Positions 7,438 to 14,680 of a stretch of DNA of 64,000 nucleotides are shown piece by piece. The stretch is taken from positions 124,001 through 188,000 of the forward strand of contig JACKPV010000023.1 in NCBI GenBank assembly GCA_024233305.1, written 5' to 3'. The notes beneath the pieces were generated by a model. It had not been told where the DNA came from and made no database searches. It was given only the letters and a program-made list of their open reading frames with translations. Origin of the DNA: Verrucomicrobiales bacterium (lineage in GTDB: Bacteria > Verrucomicrobiota > Verrucomicrobiia > Limisphaerales > J093). Within the stretch, counting starts at the first letter, position 1. Each line of letters opens with the position of its first letter. The position numbers and the translations under genes were made by a program.

Positions 7438-8007
7438 TCAGGCCTGGGGTGGCTGCCGGGGCGGGGTTGCCCGTCGCAGCAGCCGCTCGGCATGAAAGGC
7501 CAGGGCCTGCGAGTCGGCCCGCACCCAGCTTTCGCGGGCCGCCGCGATCAGATAAGCGAGCACGCTCACGGTGAGGCCGATGACGGTGGCGGCGAAGGCG
7601 GTCACCATGTTGCTGGCCAGGGCCGGGAGATCCCCATCCGCCAACCCCTGCAACGCGTCGGCCATCGGGATCAGCGTCCCCATCAGGCCCAGCGACGGCC
7701 CGACCCGCACGGCGAGCCGCAGCCGGCCAAGCTTGCGCCAGCCCTCGCGTTCCGCGGTCTGCAGGTGTTCCTCGAGGCGGATGTCGAGGCCCTCGCCGGG
7801 ATCCTCCGAGACAAGGCGGTCCAGCCCGACCCGCGCCCGATCAAGCAGGGGGCAGCAGCCTTTGCGCCGCTGCCAGGCTTCTCGCGCAAGAGCGCCCAGC
7901 GCCACGAACATCGCGGCGATCAGGCCCAGCAACCCCAGCAGCACCGGCCACACCAGCAGCCCGGCGATGAAGTGGAACAACTCCCGCAGTTGATCAACAG
8001 CCGTCAT
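7438..8007 (-). CDS. MotA/TolQ/ExbB-type proton channel protein
   Basis: The protein has about 189 residues and three predicted membrane helices: near residues 11-40 (FIAGLLVWPVLLGLLGLIAAMFVALG), about 113-128 and about 138-165. The stretch RVGPSLGLMGTLIPMADALQGLADGD is the conserved ExbB/TolQ core (GPxLGLxGTLIPM), and ASNMVTAFAATVIGLTVSVLAYLI forms the third helix. It should form a proton-conducting stator that works with an ExbD-like partner; here the DUF2149 protein takes that place. I chose ATG 8007 because the upstream extension (to 8088) is arginine/proline-rich and unlike the family. It is the first gene of the operon that ends with the exported chelatase. Confidence 0.82.
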   Translation of the reverse strand: MTAVDQLRELFHFIAGLLVWPVLLGLLGLIAAMFVALGALAREAWQRRKGCCPLLDRARVGLDRLVSEDPGEGLDIRLEEHLQTAEREGWRKLGRLRLAVRVGPSLGLMGTLIPMADALQGLADGDLPALASNMVTAFAATVIGLTVSVLAYLIAAARESWVRADSQALAFHAERLLRRATPPRQPPQA

Positions 8008-8120
8008 GCAGTCTTCGAATACGCGATTGATCAGAGTCCGTGATCTTCCAGGTTGCCGACCGGGCGGCGGGCCGCGGCGACCTCCCAAACCGGACGGCGC
8101 GATCCGCCGGCCGGGGGTGA

Positions 8121-8152
8121 GTCTGTATCGCAGTCATACGGGACGTCAAATG
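8121..8152 (-). promoter_or_regulatory. possible promoter of the chelatase operon
   Basis: On the minus strand TTGACG is followed after 16 bases by TACAGA, a fair -35 but poor -10. It would start transcription about 110 bases before the ExbB-like ATG. The -35 and spacer overlap the proposed NikR operator, so bound NikR would block polymerase. This is a visual call only. Confidence 0.3.
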
Positions 8153-8160
8153 CGTAACAC
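8133..8160. promoter_or_regulatory. candidate NikR operator
   Basis: GTCATAC (8133-8139) and GTAACAC (8154-8160) are separated by 14 bases. The right half is the exact half-site I recall for Geobacter-type NikR (GTGTTAC-N13/14-GTAACAC). The left half matches GTGTTAC at five of seven positions and, inverted, reads GTATGAC as in the E. coli site. The location between nikR and the divergent chelatase operon is where an operator would be expected. Confidence 0.55.
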
Positions 8161-8445
8161 GGTTCAAGCCGGCCGGCTCCGTGTTCGGGACCTTCGAGCC
8201 GGATGCATGGCAGGAAGGCGTGGTGACAGAGATTCAGGGTGTCGCCTGGGATTCCGGCAATCTCAAAGACGACCCGACGGCGAAGCGGGGCAGGCCGGCG
8301 AGGAGCGCCCGCGCTCGCCCCTCTCCTGTTTCGATGAGGATCGCAGTCGACGATTGCCGGCGGGGGAAGGCGTGGCTTCCGGATAGCTCGCGACCCGGCA
8401 CGGCCCATGGTTGACCGGGGAAACCGGCCGGCTAGGCTGGCGCGC
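8161..8445. other. intergenic region upstream of nikR
   Basis: Together with 8008-8120, this makes up most of a 438-base divergent intergenic region. Apart from the operator candidate I see no small gene, no convincing cobalamin or Ni/Co riboswitch and no intrinsic terminator. A minus-strand open frame crosses it, but its arginine/proline-rich composition and lack of a ribosome-binding site argue against a protein. Confidence 0.4.
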
Positions 8446-8883
8446 ATGAAATCGGTCAAAGGCGCGGGCGCGGTGCGGTTCAGCATTTCCCTCCCCCAGG
8501 CCCTGGCGAAGCAGCTCGATCGCATGGTGGCCCAGAAAGGCTATGACAACCGGTCCCTGGCCGTCGCGGACATGATCCGGGCCGAGCTGGTCGAGCATCA
8601 GCAGCAATTCGCCGACAAGGAAATCGCCGGCACCATCACGCTCCTTTACGACCACCACAAGCAGCGCGTCCAGACGGCATTGACCGACATTCAGCACGAC
8701 CATCACGAGGTTATTATCGCCACGTTGCACGCGCATCTCGACCACGACAATTGCCTCGAGGTGCTGGCGGTGCGGGGCAAGGCGGCGGTCGTCAAGCGCA
8801 TCGCGGACGAGTTGATCGGCGCGAAAGGCGTGAAACACGGCAAGCTCACCGTGACCAGCACCGGCAAGGACCTGGCGGTCTGA
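8446..8883 (+). CDS. nikR: nickel-responsive regulator NikR
   Basis: The product (145 residues) has the NikR two-domain plan: an N-terminal ribbon-helix-helix (VRFSISLPQALAKQLDRMV, with NRSLAVADMIR) and a C-terminal ACT-like metal-sensing domain. The nickel ligands are present with exact NikR spacing: H84, H95, H97 and C103, within the stretch from QHDHHEV to HAHLDHDNCLE. NikR binds Ni(II) with high affinity and represses nickel-uptake genes. Here the only adjacent target is the divergent ExbB/DUF2149/chelatase operon, with an operator-like palindrome in between. I chose ATG 8446 because a 13-residue extension to 8407 is unlike the family. Confidence 0.92.
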   Translation: MKSVKGAGAVRFSISLPQALAKQLDRMVAQKGYDNRSLAVADMIRAELVEHQQQFADKEIAGTITLLYDHHKQRVQTALTDIQHDHHEVIIATLHAHLDHDNCLEVLAVRGKAAVVKRIADELIGAKGVKHGKLTVTSTGKDLAV

Positions 8884-9002
8884 CCTCGTTCCGAGCGTTC
8901 ACGCTGATCGGTCTGCGCTGCCCCGGCGCGAGCATCACCCTCTCGGCTGCCCCACATTGGAAGGCAACGGCCTGCGTTGGCGGGAATAGTGTACCATGCG
9001 GT

Positions 9003-10217
9003 TCAGTCGACTTGCCGCAGTTGGAAATACTGCTGCGGCTGGCTGGGCGGGAGGATCACCAGGTTCCAGCCGTTGACCACCACCGGCGCCGTGTCGACCG
9101 GTGTCCATTCTCCGACATCGGCCTCCGGTCGGAACTCAAGCTGGTAGGTGTCGGGGGACACCGGCCAGGTGATCACCATGTTCAACGCGGCCGTCAATGC
9201 GGGCAGACCGGCGGGCCGGGTGACTTCCAGCACGGCAAGCTGCGGGCGCAGGCTGAATTCCCGCGTGTCGGGCAGGTCGGTCGCCGCGACCGAGAAGGTG
9301 ACCTCATTGTTCGCCGCGACGTGGTCGAGCACATCGAAGCGCAGCAGGTTCGGGCCGAAATCCAGGCCGGAACCGGTTTTGTCCCACCCGGCGAGGTCGT
9401 CCCCGCCCAGTTGCGTGCCGTTGAACCGGAGCAGGTCGTTCTGGCCGATGTCCGCATAAGTGTACAACGCGTGCAAAGTGGCGGACGTGGCGGACGCGGG
9501 GTCCGCCGTTGTGAGCGTCACGGTGCGGGCATCCACCCGGGTTTCGGTCGGCGTACGGTAGATGTCCCCGCTGCCTTCCGCGATGACGTAATCGAACTTG
9601 TTGTTCAGCGCCGCCGCCTGGTAGACGGCCAGCAGCGTCACTTGGTTGATGCGACCGTCGAAGCTATCCGGCGTGTTCCCCGTGAACTGGACCGAGTTGG
9701 CCGAGCCATCCCGACGCAGGAGGTCGCCGGGCACGGGAATCCCCACCAGCCAGACCCCGGAACCGGCGCCGTAGACACTGGGTTCAGCGGCGCTAAAAGC
9801 CGGGTTGGCGTCGGCCGTGGAACCGAACGTCAACGGCGCGGCCATCGGCACGTCCGTGCCGTTGATTCGCACGCCCATTTCGCAGACATAATCCGGAGTC
9901 CCGGCCCAGACGGTCAGGACCAGACGACTGACGGCGACGGCGTCAATGGCCGGCAACGTGAACGTGGTGTCGACGACGTAGGGTTTGTCCGGCGTGGTGG
10001 CGTTAAGCCAGGTGGCCTTCGATTCCAGGAACAACGCGCCGTTCGGCAGGGTTCCTTGGAGCACCGGTTGGATGCCGTGCCCTTCCGCCGCGAATCCGGC
10101 CTGGACGTGAACGATGGGCGCGGCGAGGCCAAGGCCCAAGGCGATCAGTGCCGGAAGGGGCGCCTGGCCGCCACCACCGGCCGCCATCAGGTCTAGGGGA
10201 TACTGTTTCATGCTCAT
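9003..10217 (-). CDS. secreted DUF3344-like protein
   Basis: This 404-residue protein has a hydrophobic N-terminus (about residues 19-40, PLPALIALGLGLAAPIVHVQA) that fits a signal peptide after a slightly long leader. The body is beta-rich. The run FTGNTPDSFDGRINQVTLLAVY followed by LNNKFDYVIAEGSGDIYR resembles DUF3344-type extracellular domains, an assignment made from pattern only. The end (TYQLEFRP then WNLVILPPSQPQQYFQLRQ) is a C-terminal module seen repeatedly in large secreted proteins of this phylum and in other proteins of this window. The gene lies 9 bases downstream of a pseudopilin gene, so the two are probably co-transcribed. Confidence 0.6.
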   Translation of the reverse strand: MSMKQYPLDLMAAGGGGQAPLPALIALGLGLAAPIVHVQAGFAAEGHGIQPVLQGTLPNGALFLESKATWLNATTPDKPYVVDTTFTLPAIDAVAVSRLVLTVWAGTPDYVCEMGVRINGTDVPMAAPLTFGSTADANPAFSAAEPSVYGAGSGVWLVGIPVPGDLLRRDGSANSVQFTGNTPDSFDGRINQVTLLAVYQAAALNNKFDYVIAEGSGDIYRTPTETRVDARTVTLTTADPASATSATLHALYTYADIGQNDLLRFNGTQLGGDDLAGWDKTGSGLDFGPNLLRFDVLDHVAANNEVTFSVAATDLPDTREFSLRPQLAVLEVTRPAGLPALTAALNMVITWPVSPDTYQLEFRPEADVGEWTPVDTAPVVVNGWNLVILPPSQPQQYFQLRQVD

Positions 10218-10226
10218 CTTCGGCTT

Positions 10227-10868
10227 CTACTGGGATGCGTCCCAATCCTCCTGTTCGGTCTTCTTTTTACTCTCGAGATGACCGTCGCAGAAGACGGCCA
10301 CAAAGCTGTCCCGCACGTGGCGGCAATCGACGTCCACCACCGGCTCCTTGAAGGTGCTGCCGCCGCCGCAGTAGTACTTCCCTGGGGTGCAGTCGGCGAA
10401 AACGATGATGCCGGACGGGCGCCGTATGCGTGACGTCTTCACCCCGTACCAGAAGCAGCTCTCCTGATCGGCAAAGCGGAAGGTATTGATGCCGTAACTC
10501 AGAAAGATGTCCGGGTCCCAAGTCACCGCGATCTTCTCCTGGTCCGAGGGACACAGGTAGACGCCCGAAGACTTCGGAATCAGCGGCTTGAGCAGGTCCA
10601 TCCAGCGAGTGGTCGAGTCAATCCAGGCCGGCGGATAGGAACCGGTGTCATCGGCGTACATCTGGGTCGCGAGACCGACCTGCCGGAGGTTCCCGAGGCA
10701 GGCCGCCCGTTTCCCCATCCGCTTCGCCCCGGACAACGCCGGCAACAGCATGCCCGCCAGAATGGCGATGATGGCGATGACCACCAGCAGCTCGATCAGC
10801 GTGAAGGCCGCCCGGCGATGCCGGCGGCGCGCCGGTAATCGTCGTGTGCCATTCGCGGGACCGGTCAT
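10227..10868 (-). CDS. prepilin-type protein (pseudopilin, H-X9-DG family)
   Basis: This 213-residue protein has a type IV prepilin leader: a basic stretch (RRRHRRA) followed by FTLIELLVVIAIIAILAGMLLPALS. The prepilin peptidase would cut before F and E5 of the mature chain is present. The remainder (LGNLRQVGLATQMYADD, LCPSDQEK, HVRDSFVAVFCDGH) matches the short DUF1559-like pseudopilins that are highly expanded in Verrucomicrobia and Planctomycetes. They are thought to act in type II secretion-like assemblies. It precedes a secreted DUF3344-like protein, which may be a cargo or partner (inference). Confidence 0.85.
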   Translation of the reverse strand: MTGPANGTRRLPARRRHRRAAFTLIELLVVIAIIAILAGMLLPALSGAKRMGKRAACLGNLRQVGLATQMYADDTGSYPPAWIDSTTRWMDLLKPLIPKSSGVYLCPSDQEKIAVTWDPDIFLSYGINTFRFADQESCFWYGVKTSRIRRPSGIIVFADCTPGKYYCGGGSTFKEPVVDVDCRHVRDSFVAVFCDGHLESKKKTEQEDWDASQ

Positions 10869-11004
10869 CGCCGGCTAGCGTAGTGGTTCAAGAGTATTAC
10901 GCAATGCTAAAAACATCACACGCAGCAGGCCAACAGGCAGGCAACCACGCCAATTGTGAGATCTCTGTCCCCGACCTGAGCGGGGTGCGCACCTCAGCTT
11001 TATC

Positions 11005-11073
11005 GGAGCGCGGACTTCATTCCGCAGCAGGTTTGACTTCCGGCGAGCCCAGCGGACTGAATTCCGCGCTTCC
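11005..11073. repeat. palindromic repeat, family E, copy 1
   Basis: GCGCGGACTTCATTCCGC (11008-11025) and, in the other direction, GCGGACTGAATTCCGCGC (11052-11069) are inverted versions of one motif, giving a foldable unit of about 70 bp. The motif recurs at 36743-36810 and, as a half-site, at 14642-14663. It lies in the 354-base gap between divergent genes; the rest of that gap shows nothing I recognise. Confidence 0.55.
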
Positions 11074-11222
11074 TGTTCCCCGGGGCTTCCATTTTGGAAA
11101 AAGCTGAGCGGTGCACCTGATCGGGAACGGCTCGTGATTCATCTTGCGTTTGCCCACGTCCTCTGCCATTAGTGAAGCACCGCAACAAAGATTCCGCGAA
11201 TCACGATCCACTTATCGTTCTT

Positions 11223-14200
11223 ATGAGGTTTTTCATCCGTTCTGCCCTCCGGCTTGCCGTGGTCTTTGGATTGCTGGCCGCCGGCCCCCGGATCCGGGTG
11301 CTGGCCATGAGCATCGAACTGCTCGAACCTCTCGGAGGCGAAGTCTACATTTCCGGGCGCACGGTGGAGATCGCCTGGAAGTCCTATTTCGACCCGGGGG
11401 AATCCGCGGACAATCTCCAGCTGTTCTACGCCTGGGGCGGCGAATCGACCTATCACTACCTCGGCGGTCCCGGCAGCATGGCGGACATCCCGCAGGGCGA
11501 GTATCGATGGCATGCGCCCGTCGTCACGGAGATGTCCTATCTGCGCATCAAGGCCGGGCTGTATCGGGAGGACGGTCCCGAGCTGGCCTCGGACGTCAGC
11601 CTCCATGTGAAGATCATCCCGAATGCGGATACGCCCGCGATCCACCTGATCGATCCGCAGCCGCCGGATGCCGATTCACTCGCCATTCCCGCGGGCAGTT
11701 TGCGCCTGATCGGGTGGACGATCACCGGTTGCCGGGCGCCTTACAACACGGAGCCCTTGAAGATCCTGTTCTCGGCGAACGGCGGACTTACCTACGAAGA
11801 GGTCGACGAGGTGACGCCCTGCGGGATTCCCTTGTACGGTTGGAACGTGCCGGAGATCGAGACCACGCGCGGCAAGATTAAGCTGCAGTGGGGCGACCTC
11901 GACTGGAGCGCCACAATTCATTCATTCACCATCTACGATGACACGCCGCCACCACAGCCGCCGGTCGCCGACGCCGGGCCGGATCAGACGGTTTCCGAAG
12001 GCGCGCGGGTGGACCTGACCGGCGCCGGTAGTTCCGATCCTGAAGGCCGGACGCTTTCCTACTCTTGGGAACGCACCGATCCCTGGGCCGCTACTTACCC
12101 GGTCACGCTCCACGACCGGGTCACTGCCACGCCTTGGTTCGATGCGCCCGAGGTCGGCCCCGAGCCGAAGGTGTTCACCTTCCGCCTCACGGTCGAGGAC
12201 CCGGACGGGCTCACCGACGACGACACGGTGAGCATCACGGTCAACCCGGGCGGGCCGGAGTTGACCCGGTTCTCGCCGGGGCAAGGATGGTTCAAAACCC
12301 CGATCACCATCGAAGGAGCCAACCTGGGCGGCTGCGAGGTCCGGATGGGCGGCGCCCTCGTGGCGACGATCCCGGCGGCCCAGGATACGGCATTCGTCTT
12401 CTACCTCCCGGATCTTCCCGTTGGTCCACGGAACCTCGAGGTCCGCAATGCCGCCGGTTCCGACACGAGTGCGGCGCGGTTCACGGTGCTGCCTGTCCCG
12501 TATCAATGGGACTGGGGTTTCCCGTTCCACAATCCCGGCGGCTACGACCTTTCGTGGGCGGACTACGAGCGCGCCTTCGGCACCGATGCCGTGTATTCCT
12601 GGTTGTGCTGTGATTTCGAACTGGTCTGCCGCCGCCGCTGCCATCGGGTTCTCGCGCAACTGCTATACGATTATTATGTGCAGACCATGGCCCGACCGGG
12701 CACCTGCTGGGGGGTGTCTGTTGCGAGTCTGAAATACTACTACGGAGACTACTCCCTGTCGCCGGGGCAAACGGTGCGGCATCTCTGGTTCAATCTGGAT
12801 CCCGAAAACGACCTGACGCGGCGGATCAAGGCGTTGCATATCGACCAGATCAGCGCCGAGGTCATCGATTATCTGCTCGGCCATCTGGACGAGACGCCGG
12901 GGGAAGTGGCGGCGCGCATCATGGCCGACCTCGATGCGGGCGAACCGGGTGTCGTTTCGATCCAGAACATCTCGGAGGGCATGGACCTCACGGATCTCTC
13001 CGGTCATGCGATGGTGCCGGTCCATTACGAGGTCGTCTCCGCGGACGAAACCCGGATCTACGTTTACGACAGCAACCGCCAGGCGCTGTCGATGAGCCGG
13101 GAAAACGGCAATCCCGCCGAGTATGCCGCGATCACGAGTTGGGACAGCGTTCCCTATATTCGCGTCACGACGGGGGCCAGCGACACGTGGGAATTCGCGA
13201 TGGCGGGGGGTGGTGATCCCTGGACGGCGAGTGATCGCTTCAACATCCGTGTTGCCATCGGCAATTCGGAAATCGTCATCCCGTTCTCCGGCTTCTACTA
13301 CTTCCCGCGCGCGGTGGCGGTACGGGACAACTACGCGCTGCCCGTGAGCGCCGAGGGGCTCTTCATGATTTTCACGGGCGCGGTGGATGGCGGGGTGGAA
13401 AATCCCGCCGGCCGGCGGCTGGGCTTCGATCGGGTCGGCGGCCTGCAAATGGACATAGCAGGCGGCATCCCGGTCGTGCCCATGGGCGGCGCTTCGTTCC
13501 GCGAAGCCGAGGCCTACCGGCTGCCGGCGGACGATTACGTGGTCCATGCGCATGGCCGGGAGGCGGGCAAGTACGCCTGGCAATCGCATGGGAAGAACGG
13601 TTCCCTGGCGCTCAAGGATGCCGCCACCGTGCCGGGCACGCATGACACGCTGCGGGTGGGGGCGCAAAGCGATTACCTCAGCCTGCTGGCCGGCAGCGCC
13701 AAGGAATGCGACCTCGTGGTGACGTCCTTCACCGATGCCGGCAAGCAGCGCCTGGCGCGGACCTACGAACTGCACGGCGTTGGACTCGATCCCGACGACC
13801 AGGTGATTGTCCGGCGTGAAGAGCAGGACGATTCGCTGGTGGTGGCCAACCTGAGCGCGCGACCGAAGGAACTGAACCTCACGGTCACCCAGGCGTTGCT
13901 GGGCCCGCAGCCGGAACCGCCCGACATGCCCACCGCCGGCGAGACCACGCTCACCGTGAAAGGCATCAAGCTGGCTGCCGGTGCCGCGCTGGGCCTCACC
14001 CCGGCCGACTGGGACAGCCTGGCCGGAACGGAACTGAAGCTCGGTCGTCTTCCGGACCGCGATGGCGACGGCCTGGACGACGCGTTCGAGGAACGCCTGG
14101 GCACCGATCCCAACCGACCGGACACCGACAAGGACACCCTTTCGGATGGTTATGAATTCCGTCACGGGCTCGATCCGAGAGTGGCGGCGGATGAATCGAC

Positions 14201-14501
14201 GGACCGCGACGGCGACGGCCTTTCCGATCGTGACGAGGCCGGCTATGGCACCGACCCCGGCATTCCGGGCGGACCGTTCATCATCTTCCATCAAGGACTG
14301 TTGCCCGGTCGCGAACTCGAACTGCGGTTCAACACCGTGCCCGGACATACCTACTTCGTGGAGCGGGCGGACGCTGTGCCGGAGGCGCCCTGGAAGCCGG
14401 CCGGTGAGGCCTTCAAGACCGCCGGGTGGAACGAGCGCTTCAGCGAGATCCTCCCGAAGGAATCCGTTACCCGCTACTACCGGGTGCGGCGGCTGGATTA
14501 G
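11223..14501 (+). CDS. secreted PKD/TIG/papain-like/TSP3 multidomain protein
   Basis: This exported protein of 1092 residues carries, in order, a signal peptide (1-28), a beta-rich region (about 30-245), a PKD/REJ-type domain (about 250-340, PPVADAGPDQTVSEG to DTVSITV), a TIG/IPT-like domain (about 345-425) and a papain-like region. That region has C495 in PGTCWGVSVASLKYYYG, H595 in GHAMVP and D616 in VYDSN, the order and context of a Cys-His-Asp peptidase triad. Near the C-terminus are two calcium-type DRDGDGLxD repeats (thrombospondin type 3-like, about 945-1015). It is probably a surface or secreted protease or transglutaminase-like enzyme (inference). ATG 11223 was chosen for its signal peptide; a GTG lies at 11172. 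Confidence 0.65.
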   Translation: MRFFIRSALRLAVVFGLLAAGPRIRVLAMSIELLEPLGGEVYISGRTVEIAWKSYFDPGESADNLQLFYAWGGESTYHYLGGPGSMADIPQGEYRWHAPVVTEMSYLRIKAGLYREDGPELASDVSLHVKIIPNADTPAIHLIDPQPPDADSLAIPAGSLRLIGWTITGCRAPYNTEPLKILFSANGGLTYEEVDEVTPCGIPLYGWNVPEIETTRGKIKLQWGDLDWSATIHSFTIYDDTPPPQPPVADAGPDQTVSEGARVDLTGAGSSDPEGRTLSYSWERTDPWAATYPVTLHDRVTATPWFDAPEVGPEPKVFTFRLTVEDPDGLTDDDTVSITVNPGGPELTRFSPGQGWFKTPITIEGANLGGCEVRMGGALVATIPAAQDTAFVFYLPDLPVGPRNLEVRNAAGSDTSAARFTVLPVPYQWDWGFPFHNPGGYDLSWADYERAFGTDAVYSWLCCDFELVCRRRCHRVLAQLLYDYYVQTMARPGTCWGVSVASLKYYYGDYSLSPGQTVRHLWFNLDPENDLTRRIKALHIDQISAEVIDYLLGHLDETPGEVAARIMADLDAGEPGVVSIQNISEGMDLTDLSGHAMVPVHYEVVSADETRIYVYDSNRQALSMSRENGNPAEYAAITSWDSVPYIRVTTGASDTWEFAMAGGGDPWTASDRFNIRVAIGNSEIVIPFSGFYYFPRAVAVRDNYALPVSAEGLFMIFTGAVDGGVENPAGRRLGFDRVGGLQMDIAGGIPVVPMGGASFREAEAYRLPADDYVVHAHGREAGKYAWQSHGKNGSLALKDAATVPGTHDTLRVGAQSDYLSLLAGSAKECDLVVTSFTDAGKQRLARTYELHGVGLDPDDQVIVRREEQDDSLVVANLSARPKELNLTVTQALLGPQPEPPDMPTAGETTLTVKGIKLAAGAALGLTPADWDSLAGTELKLGRLPDRDGDGLDDAFEERLGTDPNRPDTDKDTLSDGYEFRHGLDPRVAADESTDRDGDGLSDRDEAGYGTDPGIPGGPFIIFHQGLLPGRELELRFNTVPGHTYFVERADAVPEAPWKPAGEAFKTAGWNERFSEILPKESVTRYYRVRRLD

Positions 14502-14548
14502 GGCGTCCTGGCCTGCACGTTGAACGGCGGCTGGAATCGTTGGATGGC

Positions 14549-14592
14549 GGGCAAAGCCGGTCGGGCTTCATCCATCAAGGATCGCTTTGCCC
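14549..14592. terminator. possible bidirectional terminator hairpin
   Basis: GGGCAAAGC (14549-14557) is the exact complement of GCTTTGCCC (14584-14592). It lies between two convergent genes. There is no T-tract, so it would act as a weak or Rho-assisted terminator, if at all. Confidence 0.3.
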
Positions 14593-14641
14593 CGGACGGC
14601 CCGCCGGCTCGCAGCCACCGGCGTGCGCCGCCTCGCCTCCA

Positions 14642-14663
14642 CGGATCGCAGAGTTCATTCCGC
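14642..14663. repeat. palindromic repeat, family E, half-site
   Basis: A single arm, ATCGCAGAGTTCATTCCGC, almost identical to the arms of the family E elements at 11005 and 36743. It includes the complementary GCAGA/TCCGC-like core but lacks a second arm nearby. Confidence 0.4.
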
Positions 14664-14680
14664 TCAACCGTCACGGCCGC

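Noticed and set aside
8008..8445. Cobalamin or nickel/cobalt riboswitch upstream of the chelatase operon
   Set aside because: No conserved B12-box or NiCo core could be found by eye, and a NikR operator explains regulation better.
8031..8525. Minus-strand open frame of 164 codons across the nikR promoter region
   Set aside because: It overlaps the nikR start and the operator candidate, and it has arginine/proline-rich ends and no ribosome-binding site. A middle stretch looks mildly protein-like but is not enough.
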